Part shown: positions 29,371 through 42,050 of the stretch, piece after piece
How positions within the stretch are numbered: the stretch's first letter is position 1
Layout of the letters: each line of letters opens with the position of its first letter
DNA from: Acholoe squamosa
Lineage: Eukaryota; Annelida; Polychaeta; Phyllodocida; Polynoidae
Direction of reading: 5' to 3'
Assembly: GCA_949317995.1 (NCBI GenBank)
Contig: OX439044.1
Location: 13,954,141 to 14,018,140 of the forward strand
Length of the DNA stretch: 64,000 nt
The notes under the pieces: model-generated
What the model was told of the DNA's origin: nothing
Databases searched by the model: none
What the model saw: only the letters and a program-made list of their open reading frames with translations
Position numbers and translations under genes: made by a program

Positions 29371-31733
29371 AAGGAGCTTGTTCATAGACAAATATGTATT
29401 ATTGTGAAGAAAGTTAACCATCATTAGACTCAATTTATTCAGAACTGAGTAGATCTTGTTAGAAATATCCCTAATGTAATAGGAAATGTGTCAGATAGTT
29501 GTTCAATACTCAAAGAGTTGGCACTTACTTAAACCTTGCTAGCTTTTGTTTAGCAAGTGGTGAAACCTTGCTAGCGTTTGTTAGCAAGTGGCTCACCAAA
29601 AGACAACTGCTCTACTCAGATATGAAAACATGATTATGGAACCCATCGATTTATAAAGAAAATAAATCTGAAATTGTGCTGCCAAAGCCTTATTGCTAGA
29701 CCTGTTTACATCTTAGCAATTAAATATTTGCTAAGGGGCCATTCAAATATTAAGTAACACAGTAGGGGAGTGGATCATGAAGTTTGTTACACTTTGTTAC
29801 AGAGAGAGGGGGGTCTGCCCAAGTGTTACATGATAAAAATGAGGAATACATCACATGGCTAAATTTGACAATTTACAAGCATTTTAATGTGATTTTAGAG
29901 ATCATCCTACAATTCTTGTTAAATTGAGAAGGATCAAATAAATTTAGGAATATTGATTAGAAGCCCCATATTGTTACAAGGGGGGAGGGGGTCAAAAAGT
30001 GGTCAAAATTGTGTTACGTAATATTTGAAAGGCCTTTAAGCAGCATTACTCTAAATTATGTTATTTATAATATTATATAGATTTTGATCAGAATTAGATA
30101 TAATGTGTGATGATTATTCTGTCACAAACCTTCTCTAGAAGTTCTACTAAGGAAATCTAGCTTAATCTAGCAGCATCAGATAACTGTGATTGCATGGATC
30201 TTGCAATTGATATCATCATTCTGTCAATGGTGAATAAGATCACTTCTGTTGGCAGAAGTGGACCTTTCCAGAGCCTTACTGGTAGGACTCAGCTATAAGT
30301 ACAAGCCATATGATCCAACAAACAGAAAGTGCCTAGCAAACTAACCAAAACACCCTACCTGTGACCATTCTCCTTGCTGGAAGGTCATGTTACAAGACAT
30401 TAGCTAGGACTTTATTTTAAGCCATAGATATGTTCTTTCCAGCCAGCTCTATCATTGTTAAAAGTCCCTAAAATACAGCAGATTGAGGTCCCGGGCAAAT
30501 ATATATTGATACATGGTGTAAGGGTGACCTCAGGAATAGAACCAATGTTTGTGAAATGTATACAAAAATGACTGATTTGTAATCTGTATGTAGTTTCCTT
30601 TCATATGATACCATGATACCTGGCATTACTATTGAAAATAATTATTTATGGGGCCCAGAATAATGTTATTAGATACTTTAAATGCTCTCCTCATAGTGCA
30701 TTAATGTACTAGCCATATTTGACCTGGTAGTGCATTAATGCACTAGCCAGCTGGAAAGAGTTAAAAAGACATAGACCATCTGTCTGTCACCAGTGATCAT
30801 CATCTACATGATGGAAACATCCATATAACAATTACCATTCTATCCAGATATGTTCAAAGTGAAGTGATGGAACTACTATAGCCTACATATTTCAGGGCAT
30901 TGCCACATGTACATTCATAATATGCTTTAGCATTTGAATATTCATTTTTACACTCCACCTTCTCAGTTGGTACTGAGGTACTTGGAAGGGTTGGCATGAT
31001 ACATTGATGCAGTATTTGCTAAAGGACTGACCAGCATTTCATTGGAGAAGAATGACATATGAAGGCATTGAATGACCATAAGGAGGTAATTTCATCACCC
31101 TCTACACACACCCAAAGTCACAGACCAATACTGTAAGCATTGGCCTAAGGTAATTGACTTGAGGCTAAGGCTACGAGGCACAGGGGCATCCTACATTGTA
31201 TATGACAAGACAAGGGTTGGATTCATGTAGAAGCCATGCCATTTACACATGATTCTATGGTAGTATTAGGTACATAAGAAGTCCCTTCTTGTTACAGTTC
31301 CTATAATTCTAATCCTTGGTCATTAATTTATTCTAATAATGTTGCTAAATATCACTCAAAAGGATTAATTGATAGGTAGATACATACTGGAAGCAAGGTA
31401 TTTACCAAGCCTCGGATTACCCAAGATATTCTTTGTATGCTTTAGAATGAGAGAGTTCAAGATGGTGATTATGTGTTCTGTATGATGGCATGTCACATCA
31501 CACAGGGGCAATATTTAATTTTAGCCTTACCATTTTGGTGGGAGAGCTTTGATCATTATCAGTAGGTAATTTGAATCAGTCTGTATATTTGATATGACTT
31601 TGTATAGACAGGTATATGCCTTGTGGTTGATATTAGGATATCATCTGTGTTCTGAGACTCACATGAGATCACAGACTGACCTGTCACCTCAACCTGATAC
31701 ATAGACAAAGGTGCACGAGAATTGGTCAGCACT

Positions 31734-31790
31734 GAGGGTTATCACACGAGGCGAAGCCGAGTGTGATAACCCTCAGTGCAGACCAATTCA
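31734..31790. repeat. Palindrome with CACGAGGCGAAGCCGAGTG tip
   Basis: GCACTGAGGGTTATCACA and TGTGATAACCCTCAGTGC pair around a tip ACGAG-GC-GAA-GC-CGAG. The outer GAATTGGTC/GACCAATTC is also paired. A very similar tip occurs in the longer palindrome at 43297-43430. Confidence 0.85.
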
Positions 31791-31803
31791 AGTGCTCCAT
31801 TGT

Positions 31804-32003
31804 ATTTATCTCAAGTTAATTTAGTCAGATATGTTCAAAATTCGATTTATTTGGCATTAGAAATGATTTTATCATCAGTTATTTGACCGTTTTGGACGTT
31901 TTCCCAGGGAGTGTGATACGGGGAAGGGTTATCACACTGCGGGGTGTGATACAGAGTTTCTTGGTTAAGCCTATGGGGCTCTCGTATTCAACTTGAGATA
32001 AAT
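31804..32003. repeat. 200-bp segment with ATTTATCTCAAGTT inverted ends
   Basis: TTTATCTCAAGTT near 31805 and AACTTGAGATAAA near 31990 are perfect inverses. Inside are further GGTTATCACAC/GTGTGATAC strings that echo the neighbouring palindrome. Possible MITE; no coding. Confidence 0.5.
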
Positions 32004-32784
32004 AAACTGCTTTCAATGATACTTTGCTGATGTTATCTTTAGCCAAAGTAGTGACATCATGATGTCTCTTTCCCAGCAATAGACATATTTAGTAAAAAAA
32101 AAAAGAAACCTGTGATCACTAGAATACCTGGCGGATATCTTTTCATATCTGGAGCATCTGTGTGTCAGTTGGTAGGCTACTTGCTATGCAAAAGCTAGTA
32201 CTTTCTAAACAATAACCAACTGCACAATTGTTAAATATAATTATTTCCTATTTTGGAGGGTATTTTGAGGTATAATTGTTTTCAAATACATTGAGTCCAT
32301 GGATTCTTAGTTCTCATCAAATCCAAATGTCTTTTTATGAATATACTTCTCAATTTTCTTAGGTTTGAAAAAGTGTTTATTTGAACTTCTCACAAAATTA
32401 CAATGTGGATAATCGAAGTCCAGCTTGCAGCATAAATCTCAATATTACAATTAGTTCCAATTTTAACTATATAAACCATCACATCAGCTGTTACTTGATA
32501 TTCATTACATCAAACAATAGAATTTTATATACGCACATGAGACACAAGGGCATTGACACAAGGGCATTGACATGCAGACATAGAAGACAGGCCAAGAAAG
32601 AGAAAATAAGATATAACAATTTAACACCATCGACCCCTGTTCCCAATAAATTATTCATTAAAGACCACGAAGCTTAAGCTCAAGAGAACTTATAATCCAA
32701 GAACAATATATTCATTCATCTGGTAACTTGTAGCTAGTTCATATGGACATGCAATATGCATTATGCATTACGCATCATGTCAAT

Positions 32785-33452
32785 ATAGGTTGCTAAGTAA
32801 ATTTGTTTTTGCTAGTCAATCGGCTACTCTAGGAGTAAAGTGAAAGCCTTAGAGGTTTTTGAGGATGTAAGACACACTACAGTTATCCAGTATATGATAT
32901 TTTTCCAATAGAAGATTATGCTGAAGTTGCATGTTTTCATCATACTTGCTATATCATTTTTTTTCTACATTCCCTGATTAGCACACTGTGTTTTGGTACA
33001 ATATTGCATTTTCTACAATGGCATGAACCTTCTCAATACCAAAATGAGAAGCAATAGCCATGATCTCCATTCTGTAAGTCATTCTTAGGAAAAGTTTTCT
33101 TTGTCTCGGAAAGGGTCTGTTGCTAACTAAAATCAGCTGTTGCTAGGTAACCGTCTGCCCTAGCAACAAATGGTTAGCTGTAATGTGATCATTGGGTCCA
33201 ATTTAGGGGGGGGGGGTAGCTACCATTGGAATTGTTGTAAGATGAATATTAATGCCAGAAAAGGGAGAACAATGTGTATTTTAGCTCTCAAAAAACGAGG
33301 CTAAAATTTCAAAAGATGGTTGTAAAGAATTGCAGATTTCTCAGTGACTGCACGAGCTTTCATTGGTCAAACATCACTTTTCCATACCCAGAGACATTGG
33401 ACAACATAAAAAAACAACTTATAGCTATCAGTCATCTTACGAATTAAATGAC
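32785..33452. repeat. Right arm of the large inverted repeat
   Basis: Inverted, diverged copy of 28688-29370. It ends near CTTACGAATTAAATG. Confidence 0.8.
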
Positions 33453-33997
33453 CCCAGAGGGCCCCCTGTGCTGCTCCTCTATTATCTCTACTTCATCCAT
33501 AATCATCCCACCCACACCCCTGTCACACTTGGGTACATTAACAGGTCACCTGGTCTAAAAATAACCTGGTCACGGTTGGCTGACCTCAGATGGATTCATA
33601 AAGGAAGAAGTAGGCACAGAGGCACACCATAACACAAACTAGTAGATAGATATACATGTTCATCGACAATCGGAGAGAGGCACTCCCAGTACATGACATG
33701 GGGGAATATTCCTGATCACCTGCCAATCCCCTCATCTCAGAAGACTGGGATGTTCTCTGCATGGTCACAGTCACTCCATAAGTGTAGGATATAGTCTGTG
33801 GATGACAGGTATCTCCTAAGGTGCCTGCATGTACTCTGGGTTAATAGTGACACCTCTTGCACACAGGACATTGACTGTAGGATATTTTGTATACAGTCAT
33901 CCCCTCAGTGTAGCACTCTGAGTATAGCCATCCCTAATATAACCATCAGCAGGGTTCAGTTTAACCTGAGGTCTACAGCTGACAGACGGAGAGCATC
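33453..33997 (+). other. Upstream region of the two-membrane-segment gene
   Basis: No coding seen. It should contain the promoter and 5' UTR of the gene starting at 33998. No clear TATA box was identified. Confidence 0.35.
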
Positions 33998-35095
33998 ATG
34001 GGCAATGTGGTAAGATTCGAATACCCTTTTAAGATATCTATTGCTCTGGAGGTCTGCCTTTAAAGGTATGGTCATGTGTGGCATGGAATTTCTTTTTCTT
34101 TCTATTTGCTCCTTAGGCCAAGAGGGAAAGATATTATTTCTCCTCGCCCAGCAAAAGAAAGGTCTGCTAGTAGAGAATACTTTTTGAAATTGTTTTACAA
34201 AAGTATAGATAAATTATGCATTTTAGGTTCCAAAAAGGTGGTGGAATACTTAGAAGAATAAAAAAAAAGATTAATATTCTAAAAAAATATCTGTTTACAG
34301 CACGTAAGAGAGTCTGGCTATGTTGTTGTAAATGGTGTGAGGTAAGAATCTATTATTGTTATTAATTCTCAAACAATTTGATTGACCTAGACTACTCTAT
34401 AGAATACATATATGTGTAGTAAATAAATTGCCATGACTAGATTCATGAAACCTACTGACCTGGGGGAAATTCAAAGATATTTGGACCCTTAATGGCTCAG
34501 ATAAGGGTATCAATGGCAAGTAGTACATGATAAGGTACCTGCCATTTTGGTTAATGTATCATTAAGGTCAGGGGAGTGTCATCAAGTAACTTTGTGTTAC
34601 TAATGAATGCAGCATCTGTGAGTTTTATACTCCGGGACTACATCTGCACATCTATATCAATAAAGGGCAGAGGGAATAAAATATATTTTAGTAAATCATG
34701 TATAAAAAAACCTCTTTTCAAGATTTCATCAAATATAATATATTTCTTACAACTATGTGTTCATTTTCAGGTATGAGGGTCCCCATAAAGCAGAGTACGG
34801 CTGTGGGTTGGCATGTGGGATTGTCATGATGGTATTCGGCATCCTCCTTACAGTCGCTAGTATTGCATTAATAGTTGTTGGAGCTCTTGTAGCCAAGTAA
34901 GTTATCATTAATCAACATTTGTGGCATTGGCTAACATTAATATTCACCATGGCAGAGAATGATGGCTGGTTGAATAAAGTGGTGGCTGAGGGTACTTTGA
35001 AAGGCACCAATACAAGACCTTTGGTGCTTAAGTTATTATAAAGACCCTCCTTCCTATCCCTGGTGCTTATACATACACTGTAGATTTTCCATTAC

Positions 35096-35133
<38 letters not shown>

Positions 35134-36097
35134 GTCAGGTGGTCAGAAAGTGTAAGATTTTGCCCTTGAATGCCCTGAAAAATTAATTTTCTTATTACTT
35201 TATATTACCTTAACAAAATTGTCAAGGTACATCTCCTCAGCTCAGAAGACCAAATAAGACCGATCTAGGCCATCCGGTTCCATTTTTATTGCTTCTTTTG
35301 TGTAATGTAACATCCGGTACCAAAATAATGAAATATGGAGGTAATTGAAGTTGCTCTCAGTAATATAACAATGTCACATTATGCATAACAAACATGAGAA
35401 ATAACAAGGCCAATATGTCTTTTAATGACTTCAATTACAGAATAGAACAAAATTTGAGTTATGCATGCACAGTAGACTGCCTCCTACATGATGATAAAAG
35501 TAGCGGACATTACGTAACGTCCAGTACTTTTATCAGAATTATTTCACATAAGCTGCTCTCATATGGAGACAAATGCTGGTAGACACACAATTTCTTCACC
35601 AAAGTAGGGGATTATAGGGCCCTTCATATGGGTAATAACAAAGATTTTAAAAGCTTCTTTTTTTCCATGTTTTATAACCATTTTAGATTTAGGTAACCGA
35701 CGTTACAAATTACAGATTTCCATTTTGAAAGACACATCATGAAAAATTCTCACTTAGTAACATGTCCTAACCTCATGGAAATGATACCTATGATCATATA
35801 CAATACAAAAAATAACTTTGGGATACTCTCTAGTGTTCTTTATTCAATACAGGACCCTTGTAAAAAGTACAAAAAGTATAAAAAAGAACAAATTTGGCTG
35901 TTTTCTCACTTCGGCAGGCTATAAGTCCGAAAGTTTTTGATGGATGACCACAAATTTACATTTTTCTGATAGCCCTTAGTGTTCTCTATATCAAATGAGT
36001 CTATGTAAGTCAAGATTGGTTCACAACTTCTTTCTCCAGAGCCATAAGTCCAAAATGACCCAAAAACACAAAATCTACTGCTTTCTGGCGACCTGAC

Positions 36098-36154
<57 letters not shown>

Positions 36155-36752
36155 TTTTACACTCATGTCAATTCTTCCCATTGATATGTTCACAGATATC
36201 AGAAGTCATATATACATATTCTTCATTTTGAAAATAACATAGATCACAATTTTTATATAAGATAGGTTAAGCTTATTCTCAATGTAACTGTTGTCCTATT
36301 TTTCAGAATACAGGTGATGTGGATAATTGGATGTGCCACTTTGGTGCTCTTCATCATACTCCTGGTTACTGGCGTTATGGTGATGAGGTTGTACTGCAAG
36401 AAAATTACGCAAAATATGACCCCAAGTAACTCGGTAAGGAAAAGTAAATTTTTTCAACGCAAAAGGCTGTTCAGAAATAGAATCATAGGACACCTTGCAT
36501 GACAGTTCCTTTCCAAAGATTATGATACTTATTTTGTTTCAATATCTATTATGCACCTAAGGGCTAAGCCGCCTAACTGTAAAAACAATTTGATAGACTG
36601 TGATTTACAAGCCATATTTACACAAACATTCATTTTTATTCTCTTGTCCAAAGTTCCCACATTATGATACACGGTATCAGTGCAGAGGTGTGCCCCATTC
36701 CCCACACCAGCATAAGCACAGTACTGGAGCCCCATCTGCTATTCATATATGA
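33998..36752 (+). CDS. Host gene, five coding exons, 134-residue protein with two membrane segments
   Basis: Exons 33998-34009, 34301-34341, 34771-34896, 36307-36433 and 36654-36752 (stop TGA included) join in phase with GT-AG borders throughout (donors GTAAGA, GTAAGA, GTAAGT, GTAAGG; acceptors TTTACAG, TTTTCAG, TTTTCAG, TCCAAAG). The protein starts MGNVHVRESGYVVVNGVRYE. It has a short polar N-terminus, a membrane segment at about residues 31-58, a lone Lys60, a second segment at about 62-86, then a Cys/Lys boundary and a His/Pro-rich C-terminal tail. N-M-T at 96-98 is a sequon followed by Pro. No signal peptide: a hairpin or two-span membrane protein. I do not recognise the family. Two (TA)n tracts lie in its third intron. 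Confidence 0.75.
35099..35131. repeat. (TA)n microsatellite in intron 3
   Basis: About 16 TA units between exons 3 and 4 of the two-membrane-segment gene. Confidence 0.9.
36102..36150. repeat. (TA)n microsatellite in intron 3, second tract
   Basis: About 24 TA units about 155 bases before exon 4. Confidence 0.9.
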
Positions 36753-37596
36753 GGTAAGGCATTAGCTTGTTAATCTTCTAATTCTAATTTAGTTTATGAA
36801 ATCATGTCCATCATGATGCATCAATACAGCCCTGGTGAGCCTCCTTTATAAAAAGGTCTCAATTTATGTATTATTCCAAACCTATGGCCTAAATGTTTGA
36901 TATAACATAATTTACTATGCAGCCCTTAAGCTGTGTCACTATGAATGCCATGCATATTTCTCACAAGGAGAGCTAGATTCCTACATTGCTGCTCTATTTT
37001 TGATTTCAAATCTTTACTTGATATGTGTTATGTATTACTAGTCATGTAGACATCAATCAGTGTTTGTAATGCCTAGCAGAAGGCCCAGAATAAGAGTTAC
37101 TTGCACAGTCATATATAGCGGCCCTTGGAGTTAGGTGGTGGTCGCAGACATACCCTATCTCCAATCATGACGACATCTATAGTGGGTAGACCCTTTAGGT
37201 GTGTGAATACTATACCTGTCCTTAGTTCCTGGGGTTTACATTGCACAGAACCAATCGTCTGCTGCCCTGTGGTAGGCAATTCAAACAGATGGTGCTGTGT
37301 TCGTAGGTAAAAACCCCTAACACAACACCATCTACTGATTTAAGTGATAAACGGCATTCCTGCCTTTACCCTAGAGTCAAGTTGCTGTGCACCTCACCTC
37401 ACAAGATAATTATGCATTGTTTTATAATCTAGAGACATTTAACAATTGCTAGATCAAATCACAGGTACAAAAAAATAGTATATCATTTGCATTGGAGCAT
37501 CATGCATGCCTAGACCACCACATGGTACCATCTTGATACGGCACAGAGGAAGGTGAGAAATTATGACTCATAAACCATTTCTTTTTCTTCATGCAG

Positions 37597-38090
37597 AATA
37601 CTGACAGCACAGCCCTGTGGACAGAGATCACATGCCTCAAGTTAGCCAGTGATGATGATGGGCTTGGAGGCAGGTGATGGAGCACTGATGGCAAGCTGAT
37701 GGCATGTGATTTCATCACCACCGGCTAACTTGAGGCGGGTTAGAAAGTGCCCATAGGGGAAGACAGCATTAAGTAAGAATTAGCTTCAAGTTACTATTCA
37801 ATCTACCCACCTGGATCTCCAAGGATGCACAAGTGATATACACGTCAACTAATGCTCCTTTAACCCAGAAGGCACAGAACATTGAATCTATGTTGGTAAA
37901 TGCTAGCATTTGTCAATGATGAGAAATGATGATATTGGTTAGCCACTTATATGATTTATATGATAACATAGGTATCATATCAGCCATGAACCTATTATTG
38001 CGTCATGACTCAACCTGTGAGAGAGGCTTTAAATACTGTACAATCTTTAACATTGATTTTACTGAATAAAACTATTCCTCTTTTGAAGAC
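37597..38090 (+). other. Probable 3' UTR exon of the two-membrane-segment gene
   Basis: The stop codon at 36750-36752 is followed by G and a strong donor GTAAGG. The next good acceptor is TTTTTCTTCATGCAG at 37596. The segment has no long frame and holds an AATAAA at 38065-38070. A spliced 3' UTR ending near 38090 fits. An inverted repeat lies at 37634-37736. Confidence 0.5.
37634..37736. repeat. Stem-loop in the probable 3' UTR exon
   Basis: GCCTCAAGTTAGCC and GGCTAACTTGAGGC pair perfectly, and the flanking AGTGATGATGA/TCATCACCACC extends the stem. TCACATGCC and GGCATGTGA offer an alternative pairing. Confidence 0.75.
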
Positions 38091-38884
38091 TCATATTTTC
38101 CTGTGCCATTGCTTCTTCAGTCCAGCCCCCATCCCAATATCACACCCTGTCATTACGTGGTCATGTAGAATATATTTTATGTAAATGTGAGTTCATTTAC
38201 TACATGTTAGCCTACATTAAACTCTATATGGTTCAGAAATATTTCTATATTATCGCTGAGATTATAGCCATCTACACTGTATGACTGTGGGTGTTCCGTC
38301 CCTCCACTATACACACATTAAACAGAGTCCTATATTTACGGCGGATGTTTCGTAAAAACCAACGAAAGACTACCATTGGTTATTAAGATGGTAGTGTAGG
38401 GGAGGGGGCAGTGGAGGGGCCAGGGTACGGGTACAGTCATTGCAGGATAACCGGGAGGGGGTGTCCAATACACAACCAGCTTCAATAAGATTCCTTTCTA
38501 GATCAAAGAGGGAATTAAACAATCAAATCATTAGGTGGAATACACAACTGCAGCTGTGGTTTGAATGTCACCGTGGCATGGGGCTATACCTAGGTGAGTA
38601 CACACTCTGTGCTATGGCTCGGGTACCAGGTGCAGGTGGGTATCTCCAGTCTTCTTGAAAACCTTTTTATCCTGCAGGACCGAATGTCTTGCGGATTTTC
38701 ATTTTGTGTAGGACTGGCTATATTTTTGAAGGAGCGGTTACCCAACTCAGGCATCATATTTTTCTGGTTATCATACTGGCCTGTACAAGCCCCCAGGTGT
38801 TCATTAATTTCATTCCCATTAATTTCATTAATTTTCACAAAGTCAATGAAAAGTGTGTTTGAGAACAAGCAGATGGACATTGAT
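38091..38884. other. Non-coding stretch
   Basis: No gene I would defend. Short frames on both strands at 38590-38926 overlap each other and show no motif. Confidence 0.4.
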
Positions 38885-39260
38885 TTTCCATTCTTCATTG
38901 ACTTTGCATTTGACGTTGAGGATTGACAGTTGACAGCAACCAGATGGTGATTGGCTTTTCATTCTTCATTGACTAAGTGAATGAAGTTTGATTTTTTTTA
39001 TTTTCATTTTGTTTTTTGTTTTTAAGTTTTTGTTTGTCATTCTTCATTGCATTGACTTTGTGAATGAAAATTGATTTTTATTTTCATTTCGTTTTCTTTC
39101 TTTTTTTTGTATTTAGATTTTGGTTTTTCATTCGTTATTGACTTTTGAATGAAATTTGCTTTTTGTTTTTTTTTTCTGTTTTCTTTTGATTTTTCCTATA
39201 CTTTACTTATATCAAATAATGTTTTTGTTTTCATTTTCATTTTCATTTTTGTTTCTAAAT
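38885..39260. repeat. Diverged T-rich tandem repeat
   Basis: At least four degenerate units of roughly 80-95 bases, each with CATTCTTCATTGACTTTG, GAATGAA and a long TTTTCATTTTG run. Ends in TTTTCA hexamers. Confidence 0.6.
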
Positions 39261-39776
39261 TTGACCCTTCTGGGGCACCTTACTATAACCCTGGTGCTTA
39301 TTCGAGAACCCAGTGCTTAAACAGGCCTTACAATATTCCTATTTTTCAGTGAATTTCCTATCAATCTGATTTTTCAGCACACTATCATATTTCTCAGGGA
39401 AACATGTGATGATATCCCATTTTTTTTAATTCTGGTTGGTCTTCACAAGACTACAGCCACATATATGAGTAGTATAGGTTTCTGAGCTGCCCCCACCTCG
39501 GCCCCAACTGCAGTCCAGATATTTACCAATGTGAGCCCATCTGGGCTAGCTAAGATAGCCCAGACAATTAATCTGGAGCCCATGTGGAGGTGTTGGATGG
39601 GAGCAGGGCCCATTCTTAACATTCTTGAGAATTGATCTTAATTAGAGTTATTTAACTTGGCTTTTGGTTCTGGCACAACCATTAGTCAGACCAATTATGT
39701 GGGCCTCTTCACAATAGTCTAGTGAATTACAGACCCTAGTGTACTACTTGAAAATATAAAATCTCTAGACAACCCT

Positions 39777-40287
39777 TGTAGCAAGCCTGCTTAGGGCCAA
39801 TTCAGTTTTAGCTCAGATAAGCTGTTTCAAAGCGGGCAGAATACTATTCATGGTTTTAGGTTGGGCAAATGATGGGTTTCCAGTCAGGTCCACATTGGGT
39901 TGCCCTAATAGGGCAAACTGAACTAAGACTGTTGGGCTCCCGACAGTTTTTGTCCTCATCAAGTTGTGTGGGCTAACTGATTTGGGCACAGAGCACAGAT
40001 AGGTTTCAAAGTGGGCACCCCGAATCAGACATAGATCAGTTCCAAAGATAATTCCCCAAACAGGGCTGAGGATGGGTTTGCACAAGGCATACTGAGCTGG
40101 GAGTTCTGAACTTTGACACTAGATGACCCCACTATGTCTGATGTACATCTTTCCCCCCATGTCAGTATTGATTGAGGACAGAAACTGTCAGCATCTCATC
40201 AGTTAGACCATTGGGGCCCACATCGGAAGCCACACCAAATAAAGTGTGGGCAACAGTAGGGCCACACCACCTTTGCTACCTGGGAAG
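39777..40287 (+). mobile_element. Compact copy of the GGGCCNA inverted-repeat element
   Basis: Runs from TTGTAGCAAGCC to CTTTGCTACC, so the TAGCAAG-type ends are inverted. Interior GGGCCAA/TTGGGCTCCC blocks align with 8803-9182 on the left and with 24800-24974 on the right. About 0.5 kb, non-coding. It gives the reference for the split copy around gypsy 1. Confidence 0.6.
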
Positions 40288-40326
40288 TCTGACAAAATAA
40301 ATTGAGGAACGCATAACCTACCAACA

Positions 40327-40690
40327 CAAAGAGTGAGTGAGTGAGTGAGTATTAGATGTTTAACGCCATTTCGACAGCTAAGGTCATATTCTTGGCGAGA
40401 ACTACATTACACAATTTCACAGAGGAATGTGTCGGTGCCCGCGCATATGTGTACCACACACATCCGAGAGGATAAGAAAGAGAAGATATAGACCCTATTT
40501 ACACCAAGAGGAAAACCTACTAACAACAAAGAAACCTCCTAGACAGCGACCACATGACTACCGAACTGAAATCCATTTCGCAGAACATGAACCTAACACA
40601 AGTACACATACTAGAAACATACTACACATACTGGAAATACTTAGAACTGTAGATATATGCTACATATGTTGTGCTGTAATCCTCTCTCTG
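40327..40690 (+). repeat. GTGA microsatellite with interspersed-repeat body
   Basis: (GAGT)n followed by TTAGATGTTTAACGCCATTT and CAGCTAAGGTCAT. A TTTAACG body with CAGCTAAGGTCAT after such a microsatellite resembles a repeat family I associate with mollusc genomes (from memory, weak). No gene seen. Confidence 0.45.
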
Positions 40691-41770
40691 TATGCATAAC
40701 ACAGTGTCCAGTGGGGCAGGTTTAGATGGGCAACTCACACTGGTCCTAGAGGGTGTTGCTCGAATGCCTAATAGAGCCGGGAGTAGGTGCCCTCTTTTTC
40801 AAAGAAGCTATGCTCTGCTTCACCATTCAACTTCCACTCTACATATAAGTCTGAAAAGGCACCTGCCTTGCTTAGAAAAAGTGTGTATTGCACTATGAGA
40901 TACCTGATAACTATTGTCACACCCTCTTTCAGAAGTCAAGACTGCAAAGAAAGAGACTGCTGCAGGTGAGGCACTTCTTAGGCAAACACCCTCCAATAGG
41001 TTTATCTTAACATTGTACAAGTCCTTTTGAATCTAATAGTGCTCTAAAGCAAGCAATAAACCTTTTTCTTGATAGCTAGCACATGTTCATTGGTAGATAA
41101 AAAAATGCTGAGCTAGTAACACGAATCTTCTCATTTTAAAGCATTAGGAATATGTCCATATGTATTGATGCACAACTGAGGTTTCAGTAAAAGAAAGCAT
41201 GGAGGTATCATGTGACCCGTATAGGCTTAATACACCACTCCAGTTGGCCAAATATATAATAAACATATTAGGCCAGCAGACTTAAAATGGTGTAGGTGTG
41301 GTACTCCTCAGTGGTTGATATTCTTGGTGCTGAGACATTTACATCTATCGGTCTCCAGATGGAACCCTTAGCAGTGAGTACACCACATTTGGATTTGACA
41401 TAAATCAAACGTAAAATAAGAACTGTGAAGTCCAATATTAGTCATCAGCTCTTTAATGTTACTAAGGGGGTGTTTGGTCTATCAGTGGTAGGCTTAAAAT
41501 TTTAGTTAGGGTTTAATTATGGATTTATTACATGTAAAGGTCAAGGTTAGGTCCTGCACAATGACTCTTTTGGATAGTCTAGTTATGTGGCAGGCGGGTA
41601 TCTATTGATGGGGTAGACAGGTAGTAGTGGCAAAAAATTTTCCTTTTAGCCATAATATTCAAACAACGATAGGTTCCTCATAAAGACCTCAATTCATTAA
41701 AAGACTATTTACAGATGTTTTCTAAAGAGAAACCAATAGGAGTATCAATTTCAACTTATCCTCTAAAAAA
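40691..41770. other. Non-coding stretch
   Basis: No gene, hairpin or repeat that I can support. Confidence 0.35.
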
Positions 41771-42050
41771 ACAAGCGGTCTATTATACAAATGAGGTCAA
41801 GGTCACCTGTGACATCATAGATCAAGGGGGCATGGCCTATTATGCAAATGAGGTCAAAGTTCAAGGTCGCCTGTGACGTCATAGGTCAAGGGGGTGTGGC
41901 CTATTATGCAAATGAGGCCATGCCCCCTTGTGATGTCATAGTTCACGTGACCAAATGGAGGCCTCTGATTGGCTGCAAGCCACGCCCCCTTGTGATGTCA
42001 CAGGTCACATGACCAAATGGATGCCTCTGATTGGCTGCAGGTCGAGTGAG
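41771..42050. repeat. Reiterated block with octamer, CRE, E-box and CCAAT strings
   Basis: Two tandem units of about 65 bases with CTATTATGCAAATGAGGTCA (the first as ATACAAAT), CTGTGACGTCAT and CAAGGGGG, then two units with CCCCCTTGTGATGTCA, CACGTGACC or CACATGACC, and CTCTGATTGGCTGCA. Adjoining halves are partly inverted. The strings match POU octamer, ATF/CREB, E-box and NF-Y sites. Function unknown. Confidence 0.6.

Larger units (their letters stand above)
29371..32784. other. 3.4-kb non-coding spacer between the inverted arms
   Basis: No gene or transposase seen. It contains a short tandem duplication with CCTTGCTAGC and TTTAGCAAGTGG near 29530-29590, a palindrome at 31734-31790 and an inverted-repeat-bounded segment at 31804-32003. 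If the whole 28688-33452 is a transposon, it is non-autonomous. Confidence 0.5.

Noticed and set aside
38590..38926. Opposed frames of 102 and 110 codons
   Set aside because: They overlap on opposite strands, lack motifs, and lie in low-complexity DNA.
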